Shown here: positions 34,014-44,897 of the stretch, in pieces
Layout of the letters: each line of letters opens with the position of its first letter
Position numbering within the stretch: position 1 is the first letter of the stretch
DNA from: Apoderus coryli
Taxonomy: Eukaryota > Arthropoda > Insecta > Coleoptera > Attelabidae
NCBI GenBank assembly: GCA_911728435.2
Contig: OU452206.1
Location: forward strand, 8,400,297-8,464,296
Reading direction: 5' to 3'
DNA: 64,000 nucleotides
Notes under the pieces: model-generated
Databases searched by the model: none
The model's input: the letters and a program-made list of their open reading frames with translations, nothing else
What the model was told of the DNA's origin: nothing
Translations under genes and position numbers: made by a program

Positions 34014-36389
34014 TGTGTGCTGTGGTGCATTATTATAATATTCTTTTCCAAGTGAAAATTCTAGCATCTACTTTGTGGTCAAGTTATTCGATGCTAAGAA
34101 AGGGGGAAAGTGTTTCCCATACTGTTATTTTTGTCGTTCAAGTAACAACTTAAAATACAGGTTTTGTGGAGTCAAGATGCTCTTAGAATATCTTGTAATG
34201 ATATCAGAAAAAATAATTGGCATGTAGGTATAAAAAACCAACAGTAATGAGAAATCTGTATAAAAATGTTATTATAATTCTTGCCTTAAAATTATTTACG
34301 GTAATGTCAAAACATAGAAATACCTTAAATGAAATCAGTCTATAATTAGTTTTATTTCTTTATTATAATAAGCCATATTTCTAATATGGTTCGATACAAC
34401 ATAGGTACATATATTGCAGGATAATTATAACAAACTATTGTGATCTTACTAAAATAATGAACTACTATATAAAGACTACTTAAAGATAATTGATATAAGA
34501 TGAAAAAAAATCAGAGCTTTATATCCCTCTAAATAAGCATTTTGCTTTATTTGTCAGGCATGTATCACCCTCTCTACATTTAATAGTTTATTGTCGTTTT
34601 ATCTGTGGGAAATTGTTTTAATATGGATTTGATTTTATTGTCTGACCTTTATAGTTAATCAGCCAACAATAAGTGAAACGAAAAAGGATTTGTTCTCAAC
34701 ATATTTTTGGTATTGAGTGTAAAAATGTTTGTTTTTCTTTGTTAATTCAATAATGTCTGTTTTATGTCGGTATTCGATGATATACTGAAAAACTATTTTG
34801 GAATAGAAACTTAAATTGCACATCTGTTAAAGAATATTGATTTGACTAGGAGATGAAGAAACTATTCGTTATTTTACCATTAACAAACATACTTACAGTA
34901 ATTGAATAAAATAATAAAATGACGAAATAGTATATTGTGCAACGAACATGAAATGACATATATTTCCTACTAGTATGATCGTTTGCAGCATGAGCCGCAG
35001 GCGAGTGCTGCAAATTATACAAGAAGGAAATGGTAATTTCATGCGAGTTTCACACTATACTTTTTCTACGATTGCGTTAATATACAAAATGCTTGAATAG
35101 TGTGCTTTTGAATAAATTAATTTTTAGAAAAATATTTGTTTTTCGAAACTTTTCTGTACTCGTCCTGCTGCCGTAAGCCTAAATACGATGAGTTGAAAGT
35201 ATTAAATTGACTAGGTGGTGTTAAACTATATTCACCTTCGAAATTCGCGAAATGATTTAAACTGTCAATTTGGTTTGTTTGTATTGTTTGCTTGCTATGG
35301 TGATTTGATAACCGATGCTACTTTTGTCATTACCAGCAAATTTACCCGTGCATTTTTAAATACAGTGTACTACATTTTCAAATTATGATTGAACATAGTA
35401 TAATAAAGGCATTTAAAGACGAGTCGTAAAAAATATTATTTATTTAAAATGTTACTATACCTACGTAGTAACTTGAAAGACTGAAGTGAATGGTAACATA
35501 ATTCTCGCAAACTAAATTTATAAATTATGAAATAGTTTTATAATCTAAAATAATGCGCACGCAAATTACATATTTATGTGTAGATTTCTACTAGAGACAA
35601 TATTATTGCTGTTACCAAAATACATGCACAAATTTAATTTTCTTGAAATATAAAAATTTGAGAATTATTTTGAGTAATTTAATAAAATATGGATACTCAA
35701 TAGCGAGGCATGAGCAAAACAGAAAGAGAAAAGAATTTTGGTATTTTAAAGAATAATAACATAATGGATAATCGCGACAGAAGTTAACACTATACCAAAA
35801 TTATAGGGTGTCCAAAAATCCTTACAACAATAAATTTTTTAATAACGCTTTCGATATTTCTAAAAATAAAACTATTAAGTGTCATATATTGAAAGGGAAA
35901 CAATGCAATTTTAATGGGTAAAAGAATCAGGGTGGATCTATTTAAAAAAAACATAAGTATGGTTGACACTTTTCAACTGAGACCAAATAAAAAATTAAAT
36001 GTACGCCTATGGACTCCACATAATAACATGTATCAAACATCGTTAATATATTTCCAATATCTGTTATAGTTTCCGAGATACGAGAGGCGTTCGAAAAGTA
36101 TTTTTTTTTTTAATTCGGCCCTGTATCTCGAAAACTACATGTGTTTCCCAAAATACGATTAGGGCAACGCGAGTTTCACAAAAAATGTAGGAACGTATGG
36201 TGAAAACCGCATCCCGCTAACTTTCACAATAACGGAGCTACACCTCTTCCTCGACAACAACTGGGAGTTTTTCGTTGCATTCTCGATAGACTTAATAAAC
36301 TTTTTCCAAAAGAAAACTTAAAAATGAAAAAAAAACGTAACATAATTATTGACAAATATCTGTCAAAAATGCAAGTCAAACATACATTA
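34014..36389. other. AT-rich interval with MITE-like debris
   Basis: No gene found. Around 35800-36300 words such as TAGGGTGTCC and CCCTGTATCTCGAAAACTAC are typical of MITE families in this window, without a paired end. The MITE at 34927-35057 is listed separately. Confidence 0.35.
34927..35057. mobile_element. MITE-like palindromic element, copy 1
   Basis: Left tip ATAGTATATTGTGCAACGAA; right tip read inward ATAGTGTGAAACTCGCATGA. The inside has CATGAAATGACATATATTTC and its approximate inverse. The left tip resembles the end of the element at 59141-59280. Confidence 0.45.
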
Positions 36390-37034
36390 TACAGGGTGGC
36401 CCATTAGAATCCTTTAATAAACTTTTAGGCACTTAAGAGGTGTACAACCCAAACACCTTTTCAATTATACAGAGTAGTTCACAAACATGTAGCAGACCAA
36501 ATTTGCTTTTTCTTAAAGCGACACCCTGTATATTTTAACATAAATAAATGCCGCTCTAAAAGACAAGAAAATAATGACATAACGGTTGATATGCCTAGGT
36601 CCAGTAGTTTTTGAAATATTTGTAAATAAGGGGGATTTTTGACTTTTCTTTTCTAAGTTGTACTGGATTTCATTGATCTCTGATTTGTAATTTTACGGGT
36701 GGCTAAATTTTCTAAATTGTATCTTTTTGAGAAAATATTACCCCTGTAAATCTGCTTAAATTCGATAATTCTCTTTTCTATAATTTTCATTGATGTCATA
36801 TTTCATGAGTTTAAGGCTAACCATTTTTGCATAAAAAATTATTAAGAAAAAAACTGCCAACAAAAGTCGCAATTTCTTGTTATTGTAATTTTTTTTCTAT
36901 TTAAAAACAGAAAAGTTAAATTACACATACATTATATTAAACAATCTAAGCTTAAATTAACTAATTAAATAGGAAATGCGTTTGCTTCTTTTAAGAGCGT
37001 CCATTTGTAAATTATTAAAATAAAGTAACTTTTT

Positions 37035-39431
37035 AGCTCTCCATATCATATATATGTAATATATGTATATATGGAGACTATTAGTTTCATGAAAAAAACA
37101 ATTTTTTTAATTTCACCGGTAATACTTGTTTTTGGTCATTTTATACATAAATAAGTAGTTTTAAAAAAATGTCTGTCTGTCTGTCTGTCTGTATGCACGA
37201 TAACGCAAAAACCGCTTAACAGATTTTAACCAAATTTGGTACAAAAATACTATTGGACATGGCAAGGAGCTGACTAGATTTTGGGAAACATTGAGTGTAG
37301 GCAAAGGGTTTAAAAGAGGGTTCAAAAATTAAAAAATTCATAGTTCTTAAACTTATCCGAAATACTGCATAATTTTTTACGCATTTAATTGAATATAACC
37401 TAAAATATTGAACATAAAATATTAGACCACATTGGCGTTCGAAAATAGTGTAAAATGGGGTAAAAAAGATTAAAAAAAACGTATTTCTTAAAAATAGCAG
37501 AAATATTAACTAGTTATTGATAGTTTTGATAGAATATAACCTATAAAATGTGTCATGAATAACTTACTTTCATAGGCGTTCGTAAATAGTGGAAAAGGGG
37601 TCAAAACATAAAAAATATATATTTCCTAAACTTATCCGAAATATGGAATAATTTTTCATAGTTGTGATACAATATAAGCTAAAAAATATTCCATAAAAGA
37701 ATTGGTTCACACAGGCGTTCGAAAATAGTTTAAAAAAAGGGTCAAAAACGAAAAAAAAAACGTTTCCCAAATATACCAGAAAAATTGGCTAATTATATAT
37801 AGCTTTGATATAAGATAACCTAAAAAATGCAGCATAAAATTTTTATTCACATAGGCGTTCGTAAATAGTAGAAAAAGGGGTAAAATAAAAAAAAAGTAAA
37901 ATGTAAAAAATTTTATATTTAACTAGATGAATTGGTGTTAAAAATACACGACAAAAATTAATGTACCATAGGCGTCCGCGAAAATTCTATAAAAGGGTCA
38001 GAAAAAATTTGTATCCGTGATAACTCAAAAACCACTTAACGGATTTTAACCACATCTGGTACGAAAATACTACAGGATAATTATAGGTGGTGATTAACAT
38101 TGAGCGTAGGCAACGGGTTTAAAAGAGGTTTCAAAAATTTAAAAAATCATAGTTCTTAAACTTATCCGAAATATTGAATAATTTTTTATAGTTGTGATAG
38201 AATATAACCTAAAAAATGTTACATAAAAGAATTAGTTCACACAGGCGTTCGAAAATAGTGTTAAAAAAGGGTCAAAAACGAAAAAAAAATGTTTCCCAAA
38301 TATACCAGAAAAATTGGCTAATTATATATAGCTTTGATATAAGATAACCTAAAAAATGCAGCATAAAATTTTTATTTACATAGGCGTTCGTAAATAGTAG
38401 AAAAAGGGGTAAAATAAAAAAAATTAAAATGTAAAAATTTTTATATTTAACTAGTTGAGTTGGTGTTAAAAATACACGACAAAAATTAATGTTCCATAGG
38501 CGTCCGTGAAAATTCTATAAAAGGGTCAGAAAAAATTTGTATCCGTGATAACTCAAAAACCACTTAACGGGTTTTAACCACATTTGGTACGAAAATACTA
38601 CAGGCTATTTATAGGTGGTGATTAACATTGAGCGTAGGCAAGGGGTTTAAAAGAGGGTTCAAAAATTTAAAAAAATTATAGTTGTTAAACTTATCCGAAA
38701 TATTGAATAATTTTTTATAGGTGTGATAGAATATAACCTAAAAAATGTTACATAAAAGAATTAGTTCACACAGGCGTTCGAAAATAGTCTTAAAAAAAAG
38801 AGTCAAAAACGAAAAAAAAATGTTTCCCAAATATACCAGAAAAATTGGCTAATTATATATAGCTTTCATATAAGATAACCTATAAAATGCAGCATAAAAT
38901 TTTTATTTACATAGGCGTTCGTAAATAGTAAAAAAAAGGGGTAAAATGAAAAAAAAATTAAAATGTAAAAAATTTTATATTTAACTAGTTGAATTGGTGT
39001 TAAAAATACACGACAAAAATTAATGTTCCATAGGCGTCCGTGAAAATTCTATAAAAGGGTCAGGAAAAAATTGTATCCGTGATAACTCAAAAACCACTTA
39101 ACGGATAACCTACAACATGCAGCATAACAATTTTGTTTACATAGGCGTTCGTAAATAGTAGAAAAGGGGGCAAAATAAATTTTATAATAAAACTAAAAAA
39201 AAATCAATTATTTTGCGTACAAGAATTTAGCCTAGATCTGAAATATAAAATATCTGCGTATAAATAGTGCCTCCAAAGAGAAGAAAAAGGCACAAAACCC
39301 GATACAAAAAAAAAAATAGCTGATGTCTAAAACAAAACAATAAAATTTAGATAAATGACAAAAAGGTCATAAAATTATTACTTTTACACTTAAATATGGA
39401 GAGCTATTCGTGCCTCGAGGGCAACAGCTAG
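37035..39431 (+). mobile_element. Helitron-like (Helentron/HINE type) repeat, near full length
   Basis: Starts AGCTCTCCATATCATATAT. Near the 3' end an inverse of that start (ATATGGAGAGCT, 39396-39408) is followed by a small hairpin TGCC-TCGAG-GGCA, then CAGCTAG and T. A 3' hairpin followed by CTAG, plus an inverted repeat of the 5' tip near the 3' end, fits Helitron-like non-autonomous elements. No Rep/helicase coding is present. The inside carries a TGTC run at about 37171-37191 and long tandem repeats. Inserted in the arm of a mariner-type element. Confidence 0.65.
37615..39130 (+). repeat. ~530-bp higher-order tandem repeat inside the Helitron-like element
   Basis: GTTTCCCAAATATACCAG occurs at 37762, 38291 and 38822, a spacing of 529-531 bases. 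Each unit is itself built of about four diverged sub-units, each containing a TAGGCGTTCG or TAGGCGTCCG word followed by AAAATAGT or similar. About 2.8 units are present. Satellite-like arrays inside Helitron-related elements are known in insects. Confidence 0.85.
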
Positions 39432-39988
39432 TTTGTATTTAATATAAAAAAAAATTAAAATGTCAAAAAATTACGACTTCTGTTGAACATTTTTTCTTTT
39501 TTTAATAATGTTTTATGAAAAGGCGGTTAGCCTTAAGCTCATGAAATATAATATGAATAAAAAGTATAGGAAAGGGACTTCTTGAATTTAAGCAGATTTA
39601 CACGGTGTCCCATTTAACAATTTCCCCAAAAAAGTACAATTTAGAAAGTTTGACCACTCTGAAAAATTAAAAATCAGAAGTCATTGAATTCCAGTAAAAC
39701 GGAGAATAAAGGGAATTCAAAAGGGCATCACACGCATATCAACTTTTATGTATTTTTTTTATCATTTAGAGCGGCATTTATTTATTTACGTTAAAATATA
39801 CAGGGTATCGCATTAAGAAAAAACAAGTTTGGTGAGCAGAGCGTTTGTGAACTACCCTGTATTGTTGAATTTTTGGGTTGTACATCTCTTCAGTGCCTAA
39901 AACTTTTGTAAAGGATTTTTGTGTCTATCGCGTAATAGAATCGATCTTGAGATATCTTCCGCCCACACACTAATTGGGCTACCCTGTA

Positions 39989-40342
39989 TAACTGTATTCT
40001 TAAAAGATGGAAGAGGTGCGGGAGAAACAAATGTATAGGGATGCAAGAAAATGGGTTGAAATATATTGAGGAAGCAATAAAAAAGCTCGAGAAAAGGCAT
40101 AAAGAACATATTGAAGTATATGATCCACGTGGAGGAGACTATAATATTCAAAGACTAACTGGACAGTTTGAAACTTCACATATCACGAAGTTTTCGTATG
40201 GCGTATCAAACAGAGAATGCAGTATTCGAATTCCAGTAATGAATGCAGAGAAAAAATCTGGATATTTTGAAGACAGGCGGCCAGCGTCTAATGCAGAACC
40301 ATATCAAGTTATAAATGCAATAATAAAAACATGCTTTTTGTA
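39989..40342 (+). pseudogene. Glutamine synthetase C-terminal fragment, broken
   Basis: Similar to the C-terminal third of eukaryotic glutamine synthetase, the cytosolic enzyme that makes glutamine from glutamate, ammonia and ATP. In the frame of the ATG at 40041: [49 protein letters not shown], then [18 protein letters not shown] and KTCFL before a stop. These match the family's RRLTG, GVANRGxSIRIP and EDRRPxSNCDPY blocks in order. Just upstream, in another frame, DGRGAGETN corresponds to the DWNGAGAHTN active-site loop, so a frameshift and stop separate them. The fragment begins exactly where the TIR element ends and stops 24 bases before a mariner. Its divergence at conserved sites also suggests a pseudogene. 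A terminal exon of a divergent paralogue is the alternative. Confidence 0.85.
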
Positions 40343-40368
40343 ATATAATATGACATTTTTTAATTATA

Positions 40369-42455
40369 CAGGGTGGTCCAACGAAAAGTTTGCACCTAGC
40401 TTTTCTCTTTTTTTTGTAGTCGAATGCGAAAATGCTCGGACACGTCGATTTTGCTTTTGAGGGGGACACATTTTAAACATATTTTTCGATCTGCGCCTTT
40501 AACCCCCTACCGGGGGTGAGTAACAACCCTAAAATTTTAAATGGAAAGAGGGGTCTAATGACATATCATTTGAAAGGACACAAAATTGTCTTTCTAATGA
40601 TACCCTATTTGTCGAATTTTACTAAAACAGTTAATACGAAAACGACTTTAAAGACATTAAGCCGATAATTTTGGTATTAATGAGAAATACAAATAAGTTT
40701 TAATTATTGCGAGTGAAAACACCTGCAATCGTTAGTACATTCCAATGTTTGTTAGTTTTAACATTGCTTTGTAAAAAAAGTAAACAAGCTGTTAAATTGA
40801 TTTATTAAAACGTTACATTAACAAATGTTGAAAATGTGACCCATTTGATTCCATACAATAATATAGATTTTGTTCAAATCTATTTCTAACATTTTGTAGC
40901 ATATCAGGTGTTATGTTTCTGCACTCTTCTGTAATGCGTTGGCGAAGATCTTCTATGGACTCGGGCTTCGTGGCAAAACATTTATTTTTTAAGTGCCCCC
41001 AAAGAAAAAAGTCTAAAGGCGATAAATCCGGTGACCTGGCAGGCCATTCAATTGGGCCCCTCCTTCCAATCCACCGTCCAGGGAACCGGTCATCTAAGAA
41101 CTGTCTTACAGGAGCCACATAGTGCGGAGGTGCTCCATCTTGCTGGAAATAAAGCCGATCAGCAGTATGATTTTGGTCATCTTCTATTATTTGTGTTATT
41201 AAAGGATCAATTGTGTCTTCAAGCATGTTTAGGTACACTTCACCAGTTAAATTTCCAGGAATAAAAAGTGGTCCTATAATATGATTTCCTAATATGCCAC
41301 ACCAGACGTTTATTTTTTGAGGATACTGGGTATGAACCTCACGGAATAAATGTGGGTTACTGTCATCCCAGTAACGGCAATTGTGCCTATTTACAGCTCC
41401 ATTCAAATAAAATGTGCATTCGTCGGAAAAACAAATGTTAAATAATAATTGCGGATCTTCAATTAAACGCTGGCTCATTGCTTCACAAAATTGCAGCCTT
41501 CTATCAGGATCATCCTCATTTAGTTCCTGTACTAATTTGATTTTGTACGGATGAAATTTGTACGCTTTTAAAATTCGTATTATGGACGAACGGGAGACAC
41601 CTGAGGCTTCAGCTAGTTGACGGGTACTTTGACTATGATCCATTTCAACATGCCCTAAAACAGCGACTTCCACAGCTTCATTTCTGATCGGTTTCTGCGG
41701 CTGGTGTTTTACATTACAGACAGATCCGGTATCTACAAACTTTTTAACTAACTTGCCAACGTACACATCATTCACATTTTTATCGGGATGTCTCTCATTA
41801 AATAAGCGAGCCGTAAGTCTAGCACTACTATTATTTTGAAAATAAAGTTTAACAATTTCAACTCGTTCTAGAATGGAATAAATCATTTTGTACGGTAAAA
41901 GTAAAATAACTTGAGAAGCAACCAAACTGAATCAATGAAAAGACTAAAATAAACGGTGTAAATTCTTTTCCTACACGTATCTGCAGTTTTTATTTCAACA
42001 AAAAACGCAAACGATTAGTGAGGAATTTAGTTCTGATAAATAAGATAGTGTTTTTGAAATCCCGTTTTTCTTCAAAGTAAATAATTTAGAAATGATTGTA
42101 GTTGTTTTCAGTCGTAATAATTAAAACTTATTTGTATTTCTCATTAATACCAAAATTATCGGCTTAATGTCTTTAAAGTCGTTTTCGTATTAACTGTTTT
42201 AGTAAAATTCGACAAATAGGGTATCATTAGAAAGACAATTTTGTGTCCTTTCAAATGATATGTCATTAGACCCCTCTTTCCATTTAAAATTTTAGGGTTG
42301 TTACTCACCCCCGCTAGGGGGTTAAAGGCGCAGATCGAAAAATATGTTTAAAATGTGTCCCCCTCAAAAGCAAAATCGACGTGTCCGAGCATTTTCGCAT
42401 TCGACTACAAAAAAAAGAGAAAAGCTAGGTGCAAACTTTTCGTTGGACCACCCTG
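40369..42455 (-). mobile_element. Apparently intact mariner-type transposon with 362-bp TIRs
   Basis: The ends CAGGGTGGTCCAACGAAAAG at both termini are flanked by TA (40367-40368 and 42456-42457), the usual Tc1/mariner target. The inverted repeats run about 362 bp (40369-40730 and 42094-42455) and are almost identical, differing for example in TACCGGGG versus TAGCGGGG. They enclose one long transposase frame on the minus strand. Very similar arms and an intact frame suggest a recent, possibly still active, insertion. Confidence 0.93.
40813..41886 (-). CDS. Mariner-superfamily transposase, intact
   Basis: Cuts and pastes its own element at TA sites, acting in the nucleus on the flanking 362-bp TIRs. 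The frame extends upstream to a TTG at 41925, but the first ATG is at 41886 and gives a 357-residue protein starting MIYSILERVEIVKLYF, as expected for the N-terminal helix-turn-helix. A second DNA-binding region follows (SQSTRQLAEASGVSRSSIIR). Catalytic blocks: ICFSDECTFYLNG (first Asp), YFQQDGAPPHY (second Asp) and WPARSPDLSPLDFFLWG (third Asp). I count 41 residues between the second and third Asp, the spacing of the DD41D mariner group. No stop or frameshift; length is normal for the family. Confidence 0.93.
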   Translation of the reverse strand: MIYSILERVEIVKLYFQNNSSARLTARLFNERHPDKNVNDVYVGKLVKKFVDTGSVCNVKHQPQKPIRNEAVEVAVLGHVEMDHSQSTRQLAEASGVSRSSIIRILKAYKFHPYKIKLVQELNEDDPDRRLQFCEAMSQRLIEDPQLLFNICFSDECTFYLNGAVNRHNCRYWDDSNPHLFREVHTQYPQKINVWCGILGNHIIGPLFIPGNLTGEVYLNMLEDTIDPLITQIIEDDQNHTADRLYFQQDGAPPHYVAPVRQFLDDRFPGRWIGRRGPIEWPARSPDLSPLDFFLWGHLKNKCFATKPESIEDLRQRITEECRNITPDMLQNVRNRFEQNLYYCMESNGSHFQHLLM

Positions 42456-42457
42456 TA

Positions 42458-43548
42458 TGTGAATAAAGTTAAAGTTATGAAGCACATCGATTTTCTACAT
42501 AGAATAAAAATAATGTATAAATAATTACGTTGGCCTTTTGTTTTCAAATCAGATCTAAAATTTGGAAAATCTTCTATATTATATAAATGGTATTATTATA
42601 ATCTAAAATGTAAGAAAACAAGTTTATTAATTTTAGTAATATGTAGTAGTAATAGTAACCGACTGTGACACTATAAAATTCCTACTATATAACATGGAAT
42701 ATGACTAGTCCAGAGTACATAAAATTGATAGTTAAATTTTGCATAATTATATTTTCTATCTAAAGCAATTTAAACACTGATTTTATTATTTGATTACATA
42801 TTAAATTTGTTCGATCTGTAGCCAGGCGCGACACGTTTATGTATGTCACGTTGTCATAATAATAATAATAATCATATTAACATGTAATTTTATGTTTTTC
42901 AATAATATGTACGCACAGTTTTTTCCTAAATACTTAAATGCGTATTAACAAAAAATAACAGCCATTGAAAAGGATCGTTAAAGTAAAATTCCATGTAGAT
43001 ATTATTGTGCAACTAGATTTAAAGGTTTATGAAGCTTTATTAAAATGACATTTAACGCAAAAATAAGAAATAATGTTTAAAAGAAACATGTTATGATAAG
43101 AGCAAGTCATCCAATAATTTCTTAATAAAATCTTAGATTATACCAAATTGCAATTGCATAAATATCTAGAATTAAGTATTGACTGTAATAATTTAATTAG
43201 TCTAGTGCTGAGTAATACTTTTATTAAAAATAGATTAAATCCAATATCAGATAATTCTTTGCAAAAACAAAATACTAGGAAATAAATTGTTTTTCCAAAT
43301 AATAATAATATTTGCATTACATAAATTATGATACCTATCCATAGAAACTGAAAAAATGGTGATTTGTCTTTTAAACAAATTGAATTAGTGTAAGTGGATT
43401 TGACAGTGAATTTATTTATTTTTTTTTTAATTGTTTTTACGTATCGTGCTATTTATATAATTTTTGATTTTTATTAAATGAGTGCATTATCCTAAAAAAC
43501 TTAACAAATCTCTACTAAACCATAAAACAAAAACAACGAGTAACTTAA
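42458..43548. other. AT-rich spacer
   Basis: No gene, terminal repeat or tandem array recognised. A short ATA-rich run lies near 42858-42874. Confidence 0.4.
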
Positions 43549-44250
43549 CTACACTTTAAAATGATAAATATTAATCAAAATGGACACCATCTTTGTTGAT
43601 ACACATTCCACCCATTTTAGGCAAACTCCTCTTCTAATTTTGTGAGGATTCTTTCTGATTTCCTCGCATGCAGTATTGATTCTTGCGATTAATTGCTCCT
43701 CATTTTCAATTTCTTCTGCATAAACTGACGCCTTCAAGTCTTGCCAAACCAAATAATCCATCACATTCAATTCAGGACTTCTCGGTGGGCACTGACTGTA
43801 TGACAAAATGCGGATTGTCTTCTGCAGCAGTTAAATACACTGTTTCTAATAATCCATTTACACAAATCTAAGCTATGACCATAGTCTTCCGGTTCCAGTC
43901 GATGTTTTTTTAGTCTTATCCAAACAGTAGATTGTGGCACATGTATTGCAGTAGCAATTCCTCGGGTGCTTATTTTTAGATTCGTTTCAACCATATCTAT
44001 TAAATTTTATTCAGCAGCTAAATGACGCCTTGCATGAGGTTCATTTAGTTTAGGAAACTGTCCATGTTCCTTACAATGGTGGATAGGTATGCGATGTCTG
44101 GGAAATCTCTACAATATTTCCCAGAAGCGTCTCGACCATTTTCATCACAAAACCCATAAACATACAACATATTTGCATACTCTCCGTTGGAAACAATTTG
44201 AGGAATTATTAAAAATTTAAAGAAAATTTAAATTAAACTGAAAAAACTTA
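43549..44250 (-). pseudogene. Tc1/mariner transposase remnant
   Basis: On the minus strand an N-terminal part (43767-43994) reads LKISTRGIATAIHVPQSTVW and RLKKHRLEPEDYG, the second helix-turn-helix and linker. After a large deletion and a change of frame, the C-terminal part (43549-43806) has PPRSPELNVMDYLVWQDLK, in which the block usually containing SPDL-x-P-x-DFFLW is altered. Further upstream FPRHRIPIHHCKEHGQFPKL-like DNA may belong to the linked coding region. The first two catalytic blocks are missing. Confidence 0.7.
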
Positions 44251-44552
44251 TAAGAACTGTCACGTATAACAGTTTGACAGTCCACCTGTAACTCAATACT
44301 GAAAATGCTGTATTTAACTCTTATAATTTAGTGGACACTTAGACACTTATTAAAAATAAAAAAATTGGACTGTGGTATTCCCTTATTTTTAATCAGGACC
44401 AACGTGCAGATTTTTGGCTTATTGTGAAATTTAATTTCAAACATGAAATTTTTTTTAGTGAAATGAAACATGCAATTTGCCAAGGTAATTTAATGGATTT
44501 ATTTTTTTATGCTCCTTCCAAATCTTAAAAGAAATATTGAAAATTTTGATAC
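44251..44552. other. Short AT-rich spacer
   Basis: No recognised feature. Confidence 0.3.
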
Positions 44553-44738
44553 ACAGGGTGTTGTTTCTGAGATTTAATAATTTTACCCTTTCTCTGAAGT
44601 CGGACCTTGTAGTTTGATTTCGGTAAATTGATATATCGATAATTCTGGTTAGTAAAACATATACAAAAAATTTCTAAACGTAGTGGTTCTAATTTTACAG
44701 TAAAAGAAAGAAATTGTCCAAATCAGTAAAACACCCTG
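44553..44738. mobile_element. Small MITE with CAGGGTGTT tips
   Basis: CACAGGGTGTTGTTTCTGAG on the left and AGTAAAACACCCTGTA on the right are inverse tips, with TA at the right edge (44739-44740). About 185 bp, AT-rich and non-coding. Confidence 0.5.
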
Positions 44739-44897
44739 TATCTTGGTAATTAGGTGATATTGCCCCATATAAGTGATTTGGAACCGCATAAGTAGCCTCT
44801 ACAGGGTGGTCCAGGTTAAACGTTATGAACTTTGACAAGTGATAGAACTACAAGAAAAAAGTAGACTTTTCTAAGAAAATTTTGTTAAGAAAGAAAG

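Larger units (their letters stand above)
36392..39986. mobile_element. TA-flanked long-TIR element (mariner-type ends)
   Basis: Tips CAGGGTGGCCCA and, inverted, CAGGGTAGCCCA, each beside TA (36390-36391 and 39987-39988). The arms of about 500 bp share TTTTAGGCACTTAAGAG, GTACAACCCAAA, TATTTTAACATAAATAAATG and GCCGCTCTAAA, in inverse orientation. No transposase remains. The interior is occupied by the Helitron-like element 37035-39431. Confidence 0.8.

Noticed and set aside
37615..39130. CRISPR-like array
   Set aside because: Units are ~530 bp without short direct repeats alternating with unique spacers, and the context is an insect transposon.
40913..41264. Plus-strand frames over the 40.8-41.9 kb region
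   Set aside because: Shadows of the intact transposase on the minus strand.
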